Source: Hyphomicrobiales bacterium
GTDB taxonomy: Bacteria > Pseudomonadota > Alphaproteobacteria > Rhizobiales > Rhizobiaceae
Assembly: GCA_900472925.1 (NCBI GenBank)
Contig: UCJU01000002.1
Location: 124,001 to 188,000 of the forward strand
Direction of reading: 5' to 3'
DNA length: 64,000 bases
Part shown: one piece after another, positions 27,269-35,250 of the stretch
How the letters are laid out: each line of letters opens with the position of its first letter
Position numbering within the stretch: the stretch's first letter is position 1
Translations under genes and position numbers: made by a program
Notes under the pieces: generated by a model
Told to the model about the DNA's origin: nothing
The model's database searches: none
The model's input: only the letters and a program-made list of their open reading frames with translations

Positions 27269-28708
27269 ATGTCACCTGAAGATTTTGCGATCGGCATAGA
27301 TGTCGGCGGTACGAACATGCGGGCGGCAAGGATTTCTCCAACCGGGGAAATTCTCAGGAAACAATCCATCGCCGGTAGTCGCGACCCGGCGATCGCTCTC
27401 GATCTTATCGATGGCCTCTTGCGCGATATGGGTGTCGAGGATGCAAAAGCGATCGGCATTGGCATCCCCGGGCGGGTTGACGGCAGGACGGGCAAAATCT
27501 TGTCCGGCGGCTTCCTCGACCTCTCCGGCGTTGATCTCAAGCGCAGGCTTGAGGTGACATTCGGCAGGCCCACTGCGGTCGCAAATGATTGCAGCATGGC
27601 CCTCATCGGTGAGGCACGACGGGGTGCGGCCAAGGGGCTGCGCAACGCCGTCATGCTGACCATCGGAACCGGCATCGGCGGCGCCATCATCGAAAGTGGC
27701 CAGATCGTCAATGGCAAAGGCAGTGCTGGCCAACTTGGCCATCTCGTCGTGAACATCGGCGGACGTCCATGCCTTTGTGGCCAGCGTGGCTGCATTGAAA
27801 CAGAATCATCAGGCACATCGCTCAGACGACATCTGGATGAAGCCGGATATGGACAGGATGTTCGCTTCGAGCATGTCGAACTGAAGGCCAAGGCAGGCGA
27901 CACAGTGGCTATAGGTGTGATGCATGCCTGGGGTGGACCGTTGCGCGCTGCCATCAACACGCTTTCCGCAGCCTTTGATCCTGACGTTGTCATACTCGGC
28001 GGGGGAATGGGGCATGCAGCGGTGCAGGCCCTGAGCTTTCTCCCACCCCTCACCTGCTGGTACGACATCGACGTTAGGCTCGCCCAACTTGGGGACGATG
28101 CAGGCGTCATCGGCTCTGGCCTTGCGGCTTTCGATCTGGTGCCTCGCGTCAACCGTGAGGCCGGAAAACGCCTGGTCATGGTCAATGGTGTGCCCGCATC
28201 CGGAAAAAGCAGTATCGCGCGCGGGATTTGCGAAACGACAGGTTGGCCGCTTCTCGCGCTCGACACAGTGAAGAACCCATTTCTCGAACTCATCGAAAAT
28301 GTGGATCGACCATTCAATCGCGTTCTTGGTCGGGCCAGTTACAAGGCGATTTTTTCGATGATCGAAGAAGCAGCGCCAGGTTCGACCTTCGTCGTCGATG
28401 CCTGGTTCGGCTTTCAACCCGTTGAGGTCCTACGTGCTCATATAGCGATGGCAGGCATTACCGAGATCGCGGAGATATGGTGCCACGCCCCGCCAGAAAT
28501 TATAGGAGAACGCTACGGCGACCGAAGTGCTGGGCGGCTGCCCGGTCATCCGGGACTGGCATATGTGCCGGAACTGATCGAGCTCGCCCGCAACGCCCGC
28601 CCCTGCAACATCGGACCCGTGCTTGATGTTGAAACGACTGCGCCGGTCGATATGCCAAAACTTGTTGCTTGGGTAACGGGTAGTTTCGATCAGAGACTGG
28701 GTGCGTGA
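27269..28708 (+). CDS. ROK family sugar kinase fused to a C-terminal P-loop kinase-like domain
   Basis: 479 residues from ATG 27269 (GAGGG nine bases upstream; an in-frame TTG at 27260 is less likely). Residues 1-290 are a full ROK kinase: DVGGTNMRAA at 11-20, catalytic Asp in ANDCSM (D107), TIGTGIGGA, and the zinc motif H158/C168/C170/C175. Residues ~300-479 are a separate nucleotide-kinase-like domain with Walker A GVPASGKSS at 307-315 and FVVDAWFG, resembling AAA_33/gluconokinase-type folds. Both halves look intact. Two phosphorylations in one chain beside a bisphosphate-type aldolase is an appealing idea, not shown. Confidence 0.85.
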   Translation: MSPEDFAIGIDVGGTNMRAARISPTGEILRKQSIAGSRDPAIALDLIDGLLRDMGVEDAKAIGIGIPGRVDGRTGKILSGGFLDLSGVDLKRRLEVTFGRPTAVANDCSMALIGEARRGAAKGLRNAVMLTIGTGIGGAIIESGQIVNGKGSAGQLGHLVVNIGGRPCLCGQRGCIETESSGTSLRRHLDEAGYGQDVRFEHVELKAKAGDTVAIGVMHAWGGPLRAAINTLSAAFDPDVVILGGGMGHAAVQALSFLPPLTCWYDIDVRLAQLGDDAGVIGSGLAAFDLVPRVNREAGKRLVMVNGVPASGKSSIARGICETTGWPLLALDTVKNPFLELIENVDRPFNRVLGRASYKAIFSMIEEAAPGSTFVVDAWFGFQPVEVLRAHIAMAGITEIAEIWCHAPPEIIGERYGDRSAGRLPGHPGLAYVPELIELARNARPCNIGPVLDVETTAPVDMPKLVAWVTGSFDQRLGA

Positions 28709-28783
28709 TAGTCGAACCTATGCCTGATCAGGAACTTAAAGCGAATAGTTGTGAAATTTAGTCTATCTCACCTTCAGCGGGGA

Positions 28784-29178
28784 ACTAAGTGCTCATGAAG
28801 TTGTTGTACGTCCGTTACCAGAAGCCGTTTATATCCGGTGTAAAATGGACGGTTCAACTCTTTCTCTCTCTGTTCTATCGTCTGATGATCTCGAAGAGAT
28901 CGATCGGTTCCACACCGCTTGGTGCGAAGAAAATCATGTAGAGAAAATTGATCCCAGAGCCGTGGAAGTCGCGACGGCGCTGATCGACTGGTATTCATCA
29001 AGCCCGTCTTACCGCCTTCGCACAAAGCTGGATCATCCGCCTGATGTCCCGAATTCGCAGCAAATAGATATACTTCTTGAACGTCTCAAACAAACGACGT
29101 GAGATGATGTTTGTGCCCTCAGGGGTTTGACGTGGACGCACAGCGTCTACGTCAATGAAACACTAAGTTCTCATCAAG
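28784..29178 (+). repeat. Pair of near-identical 17-base direct repeats flanking the small gene
   Basis: ACTAAGTGCTCATGAAG at 28784-28800 and ACTAAGTTCTCATCAAG at 29162-29178 agree at 15 of 17 bases on the same strand, 378 bases apart. One precedes the small gene at 28845 by 44 bases and the other precedes the diguanylate cyclase by about 130. A shared regulatory element is possible. Confidence 0.4.
28845..29102 (+). CDS. Small hypothetical protein
   Basis: 85 residues, acidic, predicted helical (DDLEEIDRFHTAWCEENHV, DPRAVEVATALIDWYSSS). It contains no membrane segment or signal. The composition and codon use look like a real rhizobial gene, but I do not recognise a family. It stands alone between the kinase fusion and the diguanylate cyclase and is flanked by the 17-base direct repeats. 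Confidence 0.5.
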   Translation: MDGSTLSLSVLSSDDLEEIDRFHTAWCEENHVEKIDPRAVEVATALIDWYSSSPSYRLRTKLDHPPDVPNSQQIDILLERLKQTT

Positions 29179-29309
29179 ACAGTCTTTTGCGCTATGCCTC
29201 TAGCCGCTGATGTAATGACTTATTCATCAGGACCAGTGATTTTGAAGGTAAATCCATCAGTCTTAAATTCATTTAAAGTTCTATAGCCCAGAAAATTTGA
29301 GCATAACTT

Positions 29310-30173
29310 ATGAGCAATCTGGAGCCATTGGCTATGCTCGCCTTTATCGACCGCTACGTAAAAGAAGCATGCGCAACAAACCGCTTCGAAACCCGTCGCG
29401 ACGTTTTGCATTTCGCGCTGTCTATCACATTCTACGTCACAATCGTGGCAGATGTTCTCAACGTTGTCGCGCATTACACCCTGAATGAGTTCGGCTTGCT
29501 GCCCTATGACGTCATTCCGGCAGCAACCGTCGGCGTCATCATCTCCACATCGGTCGCGTCAATTCTGACATTTTCCGTCTCCTATGTCATCGGTCTTGCT
29601 ATTCACCATCTCACCATCTCGAGAGCCACCTTCGAGCGACTAAGCCGAACCGATATGTTGTCCGGGCTACTCAACAGAAGAGCGTTTCTCGACGAGGCAA
29701 CGCGTGCGCCTGAAAACTCATCACTGATTTTGTTCGATATCGACAAGTTCAAATCCATCAACGACCAATATGGCCATGACGTCGGTGATCAGGCGATCAT
29801 CGCGGTCGCGGCAAACTTGTCCGAAACCTTTGCGCAGTGCCAAGCCGTCGCCCGGATTGGCGGAGAGGAATTCGCGATCCTGGTATCGGCGTTGACACCG
29901 ACGGAGCGTTACGCCTTGGCTGAACGCTGCAGGCAGCTCATTGCCGCCAAATCGTTCACAGCAGGAACATCCCGTTTTCGCATCACGATTTCCGGTGGTG
30001 TCGCAGACCGAGAGGACCATGCAACGTTTGAGGCTCTCTATGCTGCCTGCGACAAGGCGCTTTATATTGCCAAGGCATCAGGCCGAAATCGCGTCGTTCA
30101 CAGCAAGGATATCGATCTGCTGGCTAAGGCACGGAAAACCCGAATGCACGTGAGAAAAACTCAAAGCCAATAA
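29310..30173 (+). CDS. Membrane-bound diguanylate cyclase (GGDEF domain)
   Basis: 287 residues. Two hydrophobic segments (about residues 33-55 and 68-97) anchor the protein; a GGDEF domain follows from ~105: LSRTDMLSGLLNRRAF, LILFDIDKFKSINDQYGHDVGDQAI, active-site GGEEF, and a late DKALYIAKASGRNRV. It should make cyclic di-GMP from GTP. The usual RxxD inhibitory site five residues before GGEEF is absent (the stretch reads FAQCQAVARI), so product inhibition may be missing. No ligand-sensing domain is recognisable other than the short membrane part. Confidence 0.9.
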   Translation: MSNLEPLAMLAFIDRYVKEACATNRFETRRDVLHFALSITFYVTIVADVLNVVAHYTLNEFGLLPYDVIPAATVGVIISTSVASILTFSVSYVIGLAIHHLTISRATFERLSRTDMLSGLLNRRAFLDEATRAPENSSLILFDIDKFKSINDQYGHDVGDQAIIAVAANLSETFAQCQAVARIGGEEFAILVSALTPTERYALAERCRQLIAAKSFTAGTSRFRITISGGVADREDHATFEALYAACDKALYIAKASGRNRVVHSKDIDLLAKARKTRMHVRKTQSQ

Positions 30174-30242
30174 TCGCGTATCGTCTTTCGTTTCCTGCTC
30201 AAGACGACGATACGGTTGATATAAAAGAACATGGTGAAACTT

Positions 30243-30824
30243 ATGAGCACGCATTTTCCCCAAATTTTTCTTGTCCGACACGGGGAGACGGAATGGTCGC
30301 TTTCCGGGCGACATACAGGGCGTAGCGACATACCTCTAACGGAAAATGGAGAAGCGGCCGCGCGACTTCTGAAGGCGCGGATACCCGCCAGTGGCTTCAA
30401 CGCGATATTCTCCAGCCCTTCTCAACGAGCGCGAAAGACGTGTGAGCTGGCAGGCTTCGGTTCAAGAGTTGAGATAGACGACAATCTCTCGGAATGGGAC
30501 TATGGTCGCTATGAGGGTGTGACGACCAAGGAAATCCAAACGCAAAAGCCGGGTTGGAACATTTTCCACGATGGCTGCCCTGATGGAGAAATGGCCTCAG
30601 ACGTGGCCGCGCGTGCTGATGCCGTTATTAACAAAATCAAGACCGTAGACGGCAACGTTCTAATGTTTTCAAGCTCTCATTTTCTACGCGTTTTGGCGGC
30701 ACGATGGCTCGGGCTGCACGCAGAAGCTGGAGCATCCTTTGTGTTGGACACTGCGAGCATCAGCATTCTCGGATATGAACACAATCTGGATGAACCGGTT
30801 ATTCGCAGCTGGAATCAGACATAG
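30243..30824 (+). CDS. Histidine phosphatase superfamily protein
   Basis: 193 residues from ATG 30243 (an in-frame ATG at 30231 adds four). The catalytic FLVRHGETEWS stands near the start, with SSPSQRARKTCELAG as the second arginine motif and a late MFSSSHFLRVLAARW carrying the second histidine. The family hydrolyses phosphate monoesters or acts as phosphoglycerate mutase; the short length favours a phosphatase. It lies 79 bases before zwf on the same strand, so a sugar-phosphate substrate is plausible. Confidence 0.85.
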   Translation: MSTHFPQIFLVRHGETEWSLSGRHTGRSDIPLTENGEAAARLLKARIPASGFNAIFSSPSQRARKTCELAGFGSRVEIDDNLSEWDYGRYEGVTTKEIQTQKPGWNIFHDGCPDGEMASDVAARADAVINKIKTVDGNVLMFSSSHFLRVLAARWLGLHAEAGASFVLDTASISILGYEHNLDEPVIRSWNQT

Positions 30825-30903
30825 TCTGGTCTGAAATCCGATCTAGCGTTCCTGCTGCTACATCCTACCCACTATTCCTGTCGCGCTTGTTGGAGATCTG
30901 ATT

Positions 30904-32415
30904 TTGGACGCTACACCCGCACCTCCGGTTACACTCGTTATCTTCGGCGCAACCGGCGACCTGACACGCCGCCTTTTGATACCATCTCTGGTCAATCTGA
31001 CACGAAGTGGCCTTGTGGGTGACGACCTGCACATCCTTGGCGTAGGGATTGAACCTGGGGACGAGACCATGCTTGTTGAACGGCTCGAGGCGTTTCTGTC
31101 AGGGCTTGGTGGTGCAGAGCCTGTGTCAGCGGATGAAGCCTGGCTTCGTTTAAAACAGCGTGTTTCCTATATCAGCGGTGATTTCACACAGGACGACGTC
31201 TTTTTGGAGATATCGAGGCGTCTAGCGTCAACGACCGTCGGAAATGCCGCCTTCTATCTGGCCGTTCCGCCACAGTTCTTTGGACCGATTGTCGAGAAGC
31301 TCGGAAAACACGGACTTGTCACGGAAAATGATACCGCGTTCAGACGGATCGCAATCGAAAAACCTTTCGGAACCGATCTTGCCTCGGCACGCGCGCTGAA
31401 CGCCAAAATCCTGAGTACCGTATCCGAAAAGCAAGTGTACCGACTGGACCACTTCCTAGGCAAAGAGACTGTCCAGAACATCATGACGGCGAGGTTCGCC
31501 AATATGATGATCGAGTCACTGTGGAACAACAACTACATCGACCATGTCCAGATAACGGCCGCAGAAGTGGTCGATGTTGGGTCGCGGGGCAAATTTTATG
31601 ACGCCACCGGCGCCTTACGCGACATGGTACCCAACCATCTCTTCCAGCTTCTGGCCATGGTGGCCATGGAGCCGCCAAACAGCTTTGGCGCAGAGGCCAT
31701 ACGTAACGAAAAAAGCAAACTCCTGGAAGCATTGCGGATTTATACGCCCGAGGAAGCAAATACCCACTCTGCACGTGGCGTGTACGTGGCAGGCACCATG
31801 AATGGCACCGCAATTCCTGCGTACACGGAAACCAAAGACATCGCTCCTGATAGCAACACCGAAACCTTCGTAGCTTTGAAGCTCTACGCCGATACCTGGC
31901 GCTGGGCAGGTGTGCCGTTCTATCTGAGAACAGGCAAAGCAATGGCGGCCCGGGATACGGAGATCGTCGTCACTTTCAAACAGGTGCCATTTGCTCAGTT
32001 TCGTGAAACAGACGTAGCGCGAAAACTTCCTCCCAACCGCCTCGTCATCCAGGTCCAGCCGGATGAAGGGCTCAGCATGGAGTTGTCGATCAAGTCACCC
32101 GGCCAGTCGGTCGATACTGTGCCAGTGTCAATGGATTTTCGCTACGCCGACCAGTTCGACATCAGCAAGACAACCGGCTACGAATCCTTGCTCTACGAGT
32201 TGTTCGTGGGTGACCAGACGCTCTTTCAACGCGCCGATGGCATTGAGGCCGGATGGGCGGTCGTTCAGCCATTCCTCGATCTTTGGGCGAAGGGAGGATC
32301 ACCTGACCCTTACGAACCCGGCAGCAACGGACCAAAATCGGCGCAGGATCTCATTGAGCGAGATGGACGCAGCTGGCGGGCTCTTGGTGCGACACACCGG
32401 CCCAAGCAGTCGTGA
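30904..32415 (+). CDS. zwf: Glucose-6-phosphate 1-dehydrogenase
   Basis: 503 residues starting with TTG, supported by GGAG seven bases upstream and by the family start VTLVIFGATGDLTRRLL. NADP-binding GATGDLTRRLL near residue 14, EKPFGTDLASA, and the active-site YRLDHFLGKETVQN are intact. It oxidises glucose-6-phosphate to 6-phosphogluconolactone, feeding Entner-Doudoroff and pentose-phosphate routes. No pgl or edd follows; rhizobia normally keep zwf-pgl-edd together, so this is probably an extra isozyme. A short dyad (CAGAC, three bases, GTCTG at 30816-30828) precedes it. Confidence 0.93.
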   Translation: MDATPAPPVTLVIFGATGDLTRRLLIPSLVNLTRSGLVGDDLHILGVGIEPGDETMLVERLEAFLSGLGGAEPVSADEAWLRLKQRVSYISGDFTQDDVFLEISRRLASTTVGNAAFYLAVPPQFFGPIVEKLGKHGLVTENDTAFRRIAIEKPFGTDLASARALNAKILSTVSEKQVYRLDHFLGKETVQNIMTARFANMMIESLWNNNYIDHVQITAAEVVDVGSRGKFYDATGALRDMVPNHLFQLLAMVAMEPPNSFGAEAIRNEKSKLLEALRIYTPEEANTHSARGVYVAGTMNGTAIPAYTETKDIAPDSNTETFVALKLYADTWRWAGVPFYLRTGKAMAARDTEIVVTFKQVPFAQFRETDVARKLPPNRLVIQVQPDEGLSMELSIKSPGQSVDTVPVSMDFRYADQFDISKTTGYESLLYELFVGDQTLFQRADGIEAGWAVVQPFLDLWAKGGSPDPYEPGSNGPKSAQDLIERDGRSWRALGATHRPKQS

Positions 32416-32552
32416 CCTTGTCCGGGACGCTGAACACGATTGCTTATCTTGAAAGATCAGGCAACGCCTCGTCTTGAGCGTGGTCGAGCAATCCGGCTTT
32501 GGCATCGGTACGAAATCCGCCACGGATCAGACCAACCTTTTGAAGACATTTC

Positions 32553-33971
32553 TCACGCCAACGGCGTGGTGTCGATGCCTGCGGCTTGCTCATAAGCCAG
32601 CGCAAATTGCAGGAGTTGGCGGTCGCCACGCGGTTTGCCGATGATCTGGATACCGCTGGGCAGACCGTTCGCGCCGAAACCCGCTGGCATCGCCGCTACC
32701 GGCAAGCCGGCCATGCTCGGCCCTATCACCACCTCCATCCAGCGATGATAGGTGTCCATCCGGCGACCGGCGATCTCATCTGGCCACGTCCTGTTAACAT
32801 CGAACGGAAAGACCTGCGCAGAAGGCATTACCAGATAATCGTAACGCTCGAACAGCGTACAGACGAACTTGTACCAATCGCTGCGGACGACAGATGCATC
32901 GAATATCTCAGCCGTTGTCTGCTGGAGGCCACGTTCGATTTCCCAAATGGCCTGAACATTCATAAGCTTGCGTTTCTCAGTGTCGTGATAAAGCGGGAGG
33001 AGGCCGTTTGCGACATTGAAGGTGCGAAGGGTGACCCATGATGTCCACAGCGCATCCATGTCGAACGCCACGACGATCTCGTCAATCTCGCAACCAATAG
33101 CCGAGAACACGTCAAGCGCCTTACGATCGAGGTTGAGAACGCCGTCTTCGAAGGGCAGATAACCGCCGAAATCTCCTAGCCAGGCAATCTTCGTTCCGGC
33201 GTGATCAGCCTTCGGCGCAAGACCCAAGGCTTCATCCGCCAGTGACTGCGGATCCCGCATGTCATACCCGGCCTGTGTTGCCAAAAGCAGCGCGGCATCC
33301 TGCACAGTGCGGGCCATCGGTCCTGCCGTACCGAGTTGCCGCATGAAAATCTCGTTGCCCTTGCCTGAAGGCACACGCCCAAAGCTCGGACGGAAACCGA
33401 CGACATTGTTGAATGCTGCCGGATTTCTGAGGGAACCCATCATGTCACTGCCATCGGCCACGGGCAACAGGCGAGCTGCGACGGCGACCGCAGCGCCCCC
33501 GCTGGAGCCCCCGGCACTGCGGCCGTTGTCGAAAGGGTTGCGCGTGGCACCGAAGACGGAATTGGCGGTGTGTGATCCCAGCCCCATTTCCGGCGTGTTG
33601 GTCTTTCCTATAATGATGGCGCCAGCGGCGCGAATACGCTCGACATGGATGTCGTCGGTCTGACCGATGAAGTTTTCGAAGAGTTTCGAACCCCACGTGC
33701 AGGGCAAGCCCTTGGCTTCGGAAAGATCCTTTATGGCAATCGGAAAACCATGCATCCATCCATGCGAATGGCCGTCCGTCAACGCGCGGTCGCATATCCG
33801 CGCATCATCGAGAATATCCGCACGTTCTCGCAGGCTGATGATGGCATTCAGAGTTGGGTTCAGCCTGTCTATCCGATCAAGATAGGCCTCCATGACGGCG
33901 ACGCAGGAAATACTGCGCGCATGGATGGAACGCGACAGTTCAGCCGCCGTCAGTCTGGTCACATCTTGCAA
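32553..33971 (-). CDS. Amidase signature family enzyme
   Basis: 472 residues with a TTG start at 33971 (GGGGGA about six bases upstream); the frame is open to 34160, but that overlaps the M20 gene, and GTG at 33962 is another option. Amidase signature features: AIKDLSEAKG with the catalytic Lys, GGSSGGAAVAVAARLLPVADGSDMMGSLRNPA with the cis-Ser and nucleophile Ser, and GPMARTVQD. It hydrolyses amide bonds; the substrate is unknown. No signal peptide. Last gene of the peptide-import operon, 74 bases after the M20 stop. Confidence 0.87.
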   Translation of the reverse strand: MQDVTRLTAAELSRSIHARSISCVAVMEAYLDRIDRLNPTLNAIISLRERADILDDARICDRALTDGHSHGWMHGFPIAIKDLSEAKGLPCTWGSKLFENFIGQTDDIHVERIRAAGAIIIGKTNTPEMGLGSHTANSVFGATRNPFDNGRSAGGSSGGAAVAVAARLLPVADGSDMMGSLRNPAAFNNVVGFRPSFGRVPSGKGNEIFMRQLGTAGPMARTVQDAALLLATQAGYDMRDPQSLADEALGLAPKADHAGTKIAWLGDFGGYLPFEDGVLNLDRKALDVFSAIGCEIDEIVVAFDMDALWTSWVTLRTFNVANGLLPLYHDTEKRKLMNVQAIWEIERGLQQTTAEIFDASVVRSDWYKFVCTLFERYDYLVMPSAQVFPFDVNRTWPDEIAGRRMDTYHRWMEVVIGPSMAGLPVAAMPAGFGANGLPSGIQIIGKPRGDRQLLQFALAYEQAAGIDTTPLA

Positions 33972-34044
33972 TGGAATTCCCCCATGGGTCAGAGCGTCGC
34001 GAAAAGAGCCGCGGGCGGCTGCAACGCGCCGACGCTTGCAGATA

Positions 34045-35205
34045 TCAGGCCGCCAAACGACGTTCCACAATGCGGGCAAGCAGACTTGCACCGACAGGCA
34101 GAATGCCGTCATCCAGCACGAAACCGGGATTATGGACCGGGACGCTTCCGGCGTGGCCAACGGTGCAATAGACGCCCGGCACCTTGTGCAGCATGTCCGC
34201 GAAATCCTCGCTGCCCATGGCGGGGTCTTTCTTGGTGTAGACCATCGCTTCCCCTACGATATCCCGGGCGGCCTCTGCAAAGCCTTCAACCAGATCTTCG
34301 GTGTTGAACAGCACATCGAAGACATTGCGGATATCGACATCGATTTCGACTTCGAAGGATGCCGCAAGGCCAGCTGCAATCGACCTCATGCGCTGACGGA
34401 TCACCTCATTGACCTCTCGGTCCAGGAAACGCACCGTGCCGGACACCGTCGCCTCCTGTGGAATGACGTTGTAAGCACTGCCCGAATGGATCTGCGTGAC
34501 AGAAAGTACGGCGCTTTTTAGCGGGCTGACGTTGCGGCTGACCACGGATTGCAGAGCCTGCACAAGTGCGGTCGCGACAATGATCGGATCCTTGGAGACT
34601 TCTGGCATCGCGCCATGACTGCCGCGACCTATGATGCGGAAATCAAAAAAGTCGGCACCCGCCATACTCGTGCCAGGCTTGATGCCGATCCGATACGGCT
34701 CGTCATAGGGCGAATTGTGCAGGCCGTAAATTTCGTCGCACGGAAAACGGTCGAACAGACCATCGGCCAACATGGCGCGGGCGCCGCCGCAGCCTTCTTC
34801 ACCCGGCTGGAAAATGAACACTGCCGTTCCGGCAAAATCGCGTGTTTCTGCCAGATAACGCGCCGCACCCAGCAGCATCGTTGTGTGGCCATCATGACCA
34901 CAGCCATGGAACCGGTTGGGGATTTTCGAGGCGTAACCGAGATTGGTGTGCTCCTCCATCGGTAAGGCGTCCATATCTGCGCGCAGACCGATGGTCTTTC
35001 CTTCCCCAAGGTTGCCTTTCAGCACGCCGACAACGCCCGTCTTGCCGATGCCGCGATGAACTTCGATACCCCAACTTGCAAGCTTCTCGGCAACGATCCC
35101 GGATGTGCGGACTTCTTCAAAACCGATTTCGGGATATTGGTGAATATCACGGCGGATCGCGGTCAGTTCGTCCTTGTAGGCTTCGATCTTGTCGATAACG
35201 GGCAT
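34045..35205 (-). CDS. M20 family amidohydrolase (hippurate hydrolase/IAA-amino-acid hydrolase-like)
   Basis: 386 residues. RRDIHQYPEIGFEE near the start, the metal-binding CGHDGHT, PGEEGCGGARAM and the late GSEDFADML are the complete set for the M20D group, which splits N-acyl amino acids and similar amides with two metal ions. AAGGAT precedes the ATG. Cytosolic. In the same operon as a Dpp-type importer, an M81 protein and an amidase, it probably processes an imported acylated peptide or amino acid. Confidence 0.9.
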   Translation of the reverse strand: MPVIDKIEAYKDELTAIRRDIHQYPEIGFEEVRTSGIVAEKLASWGIEVHRGIGKTGVVGVLKGNLGEGKTIGLRADMDALPMEEHTNLGYASKIPNRFHGCGHDGHTTMLLGAARYLAETRDFAGTAVFIFQPGEEGCGGARAMLADGLFDRFPCDEIYGLHNSPYDEPYRIGIKPGTSMAGADFFDFRIIGRGSHGAMPEVSKDPIIVATALVQALQSVVSRNVSPLKSAVLSVTQIHSGSAYNVIPQEATVSGTVRFLDREVNEVIRQRMRSIAAGLAASFEVEIDVDIRNVFDVLFNTEDLVEGFAEAARDIVGEAMVYTKKDPAMGSEDFADMLHKVPGVYCTVGHAGSVPVHNPGFVLDDGILPVGASLLARIVERRLAA

Positions 35206-35250
35206 TGGGCATATCCTTGCAGAATGATGGAAATGGCGAGGTGGAAATCT

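Noticed and set aside
26345-28708. Sulfoquinovose (sulfo-EMP) catabolism
   Set aside because: The aldolase shares a superfamily with YihT, but no sulfoquinovosidase, isomerase or sulfolactaldehyde reductase is nearby; a ketose bisphosphate route fits as well or better. Not excluded.
28781-28800. EcfG promoter upstream of the small gene at 28845
   Set aside because: A perfect GGAAC is present but no CGTT-like -10 stands 16-17 bases after it.
33972-34160. N-terminal extension of the amidase from an ATG at 34160
   Set aside because: It would overlap the M20 gene by more than 100 bases and is not amidase-like; TTG 33971 with GGGGGA fits the family start.
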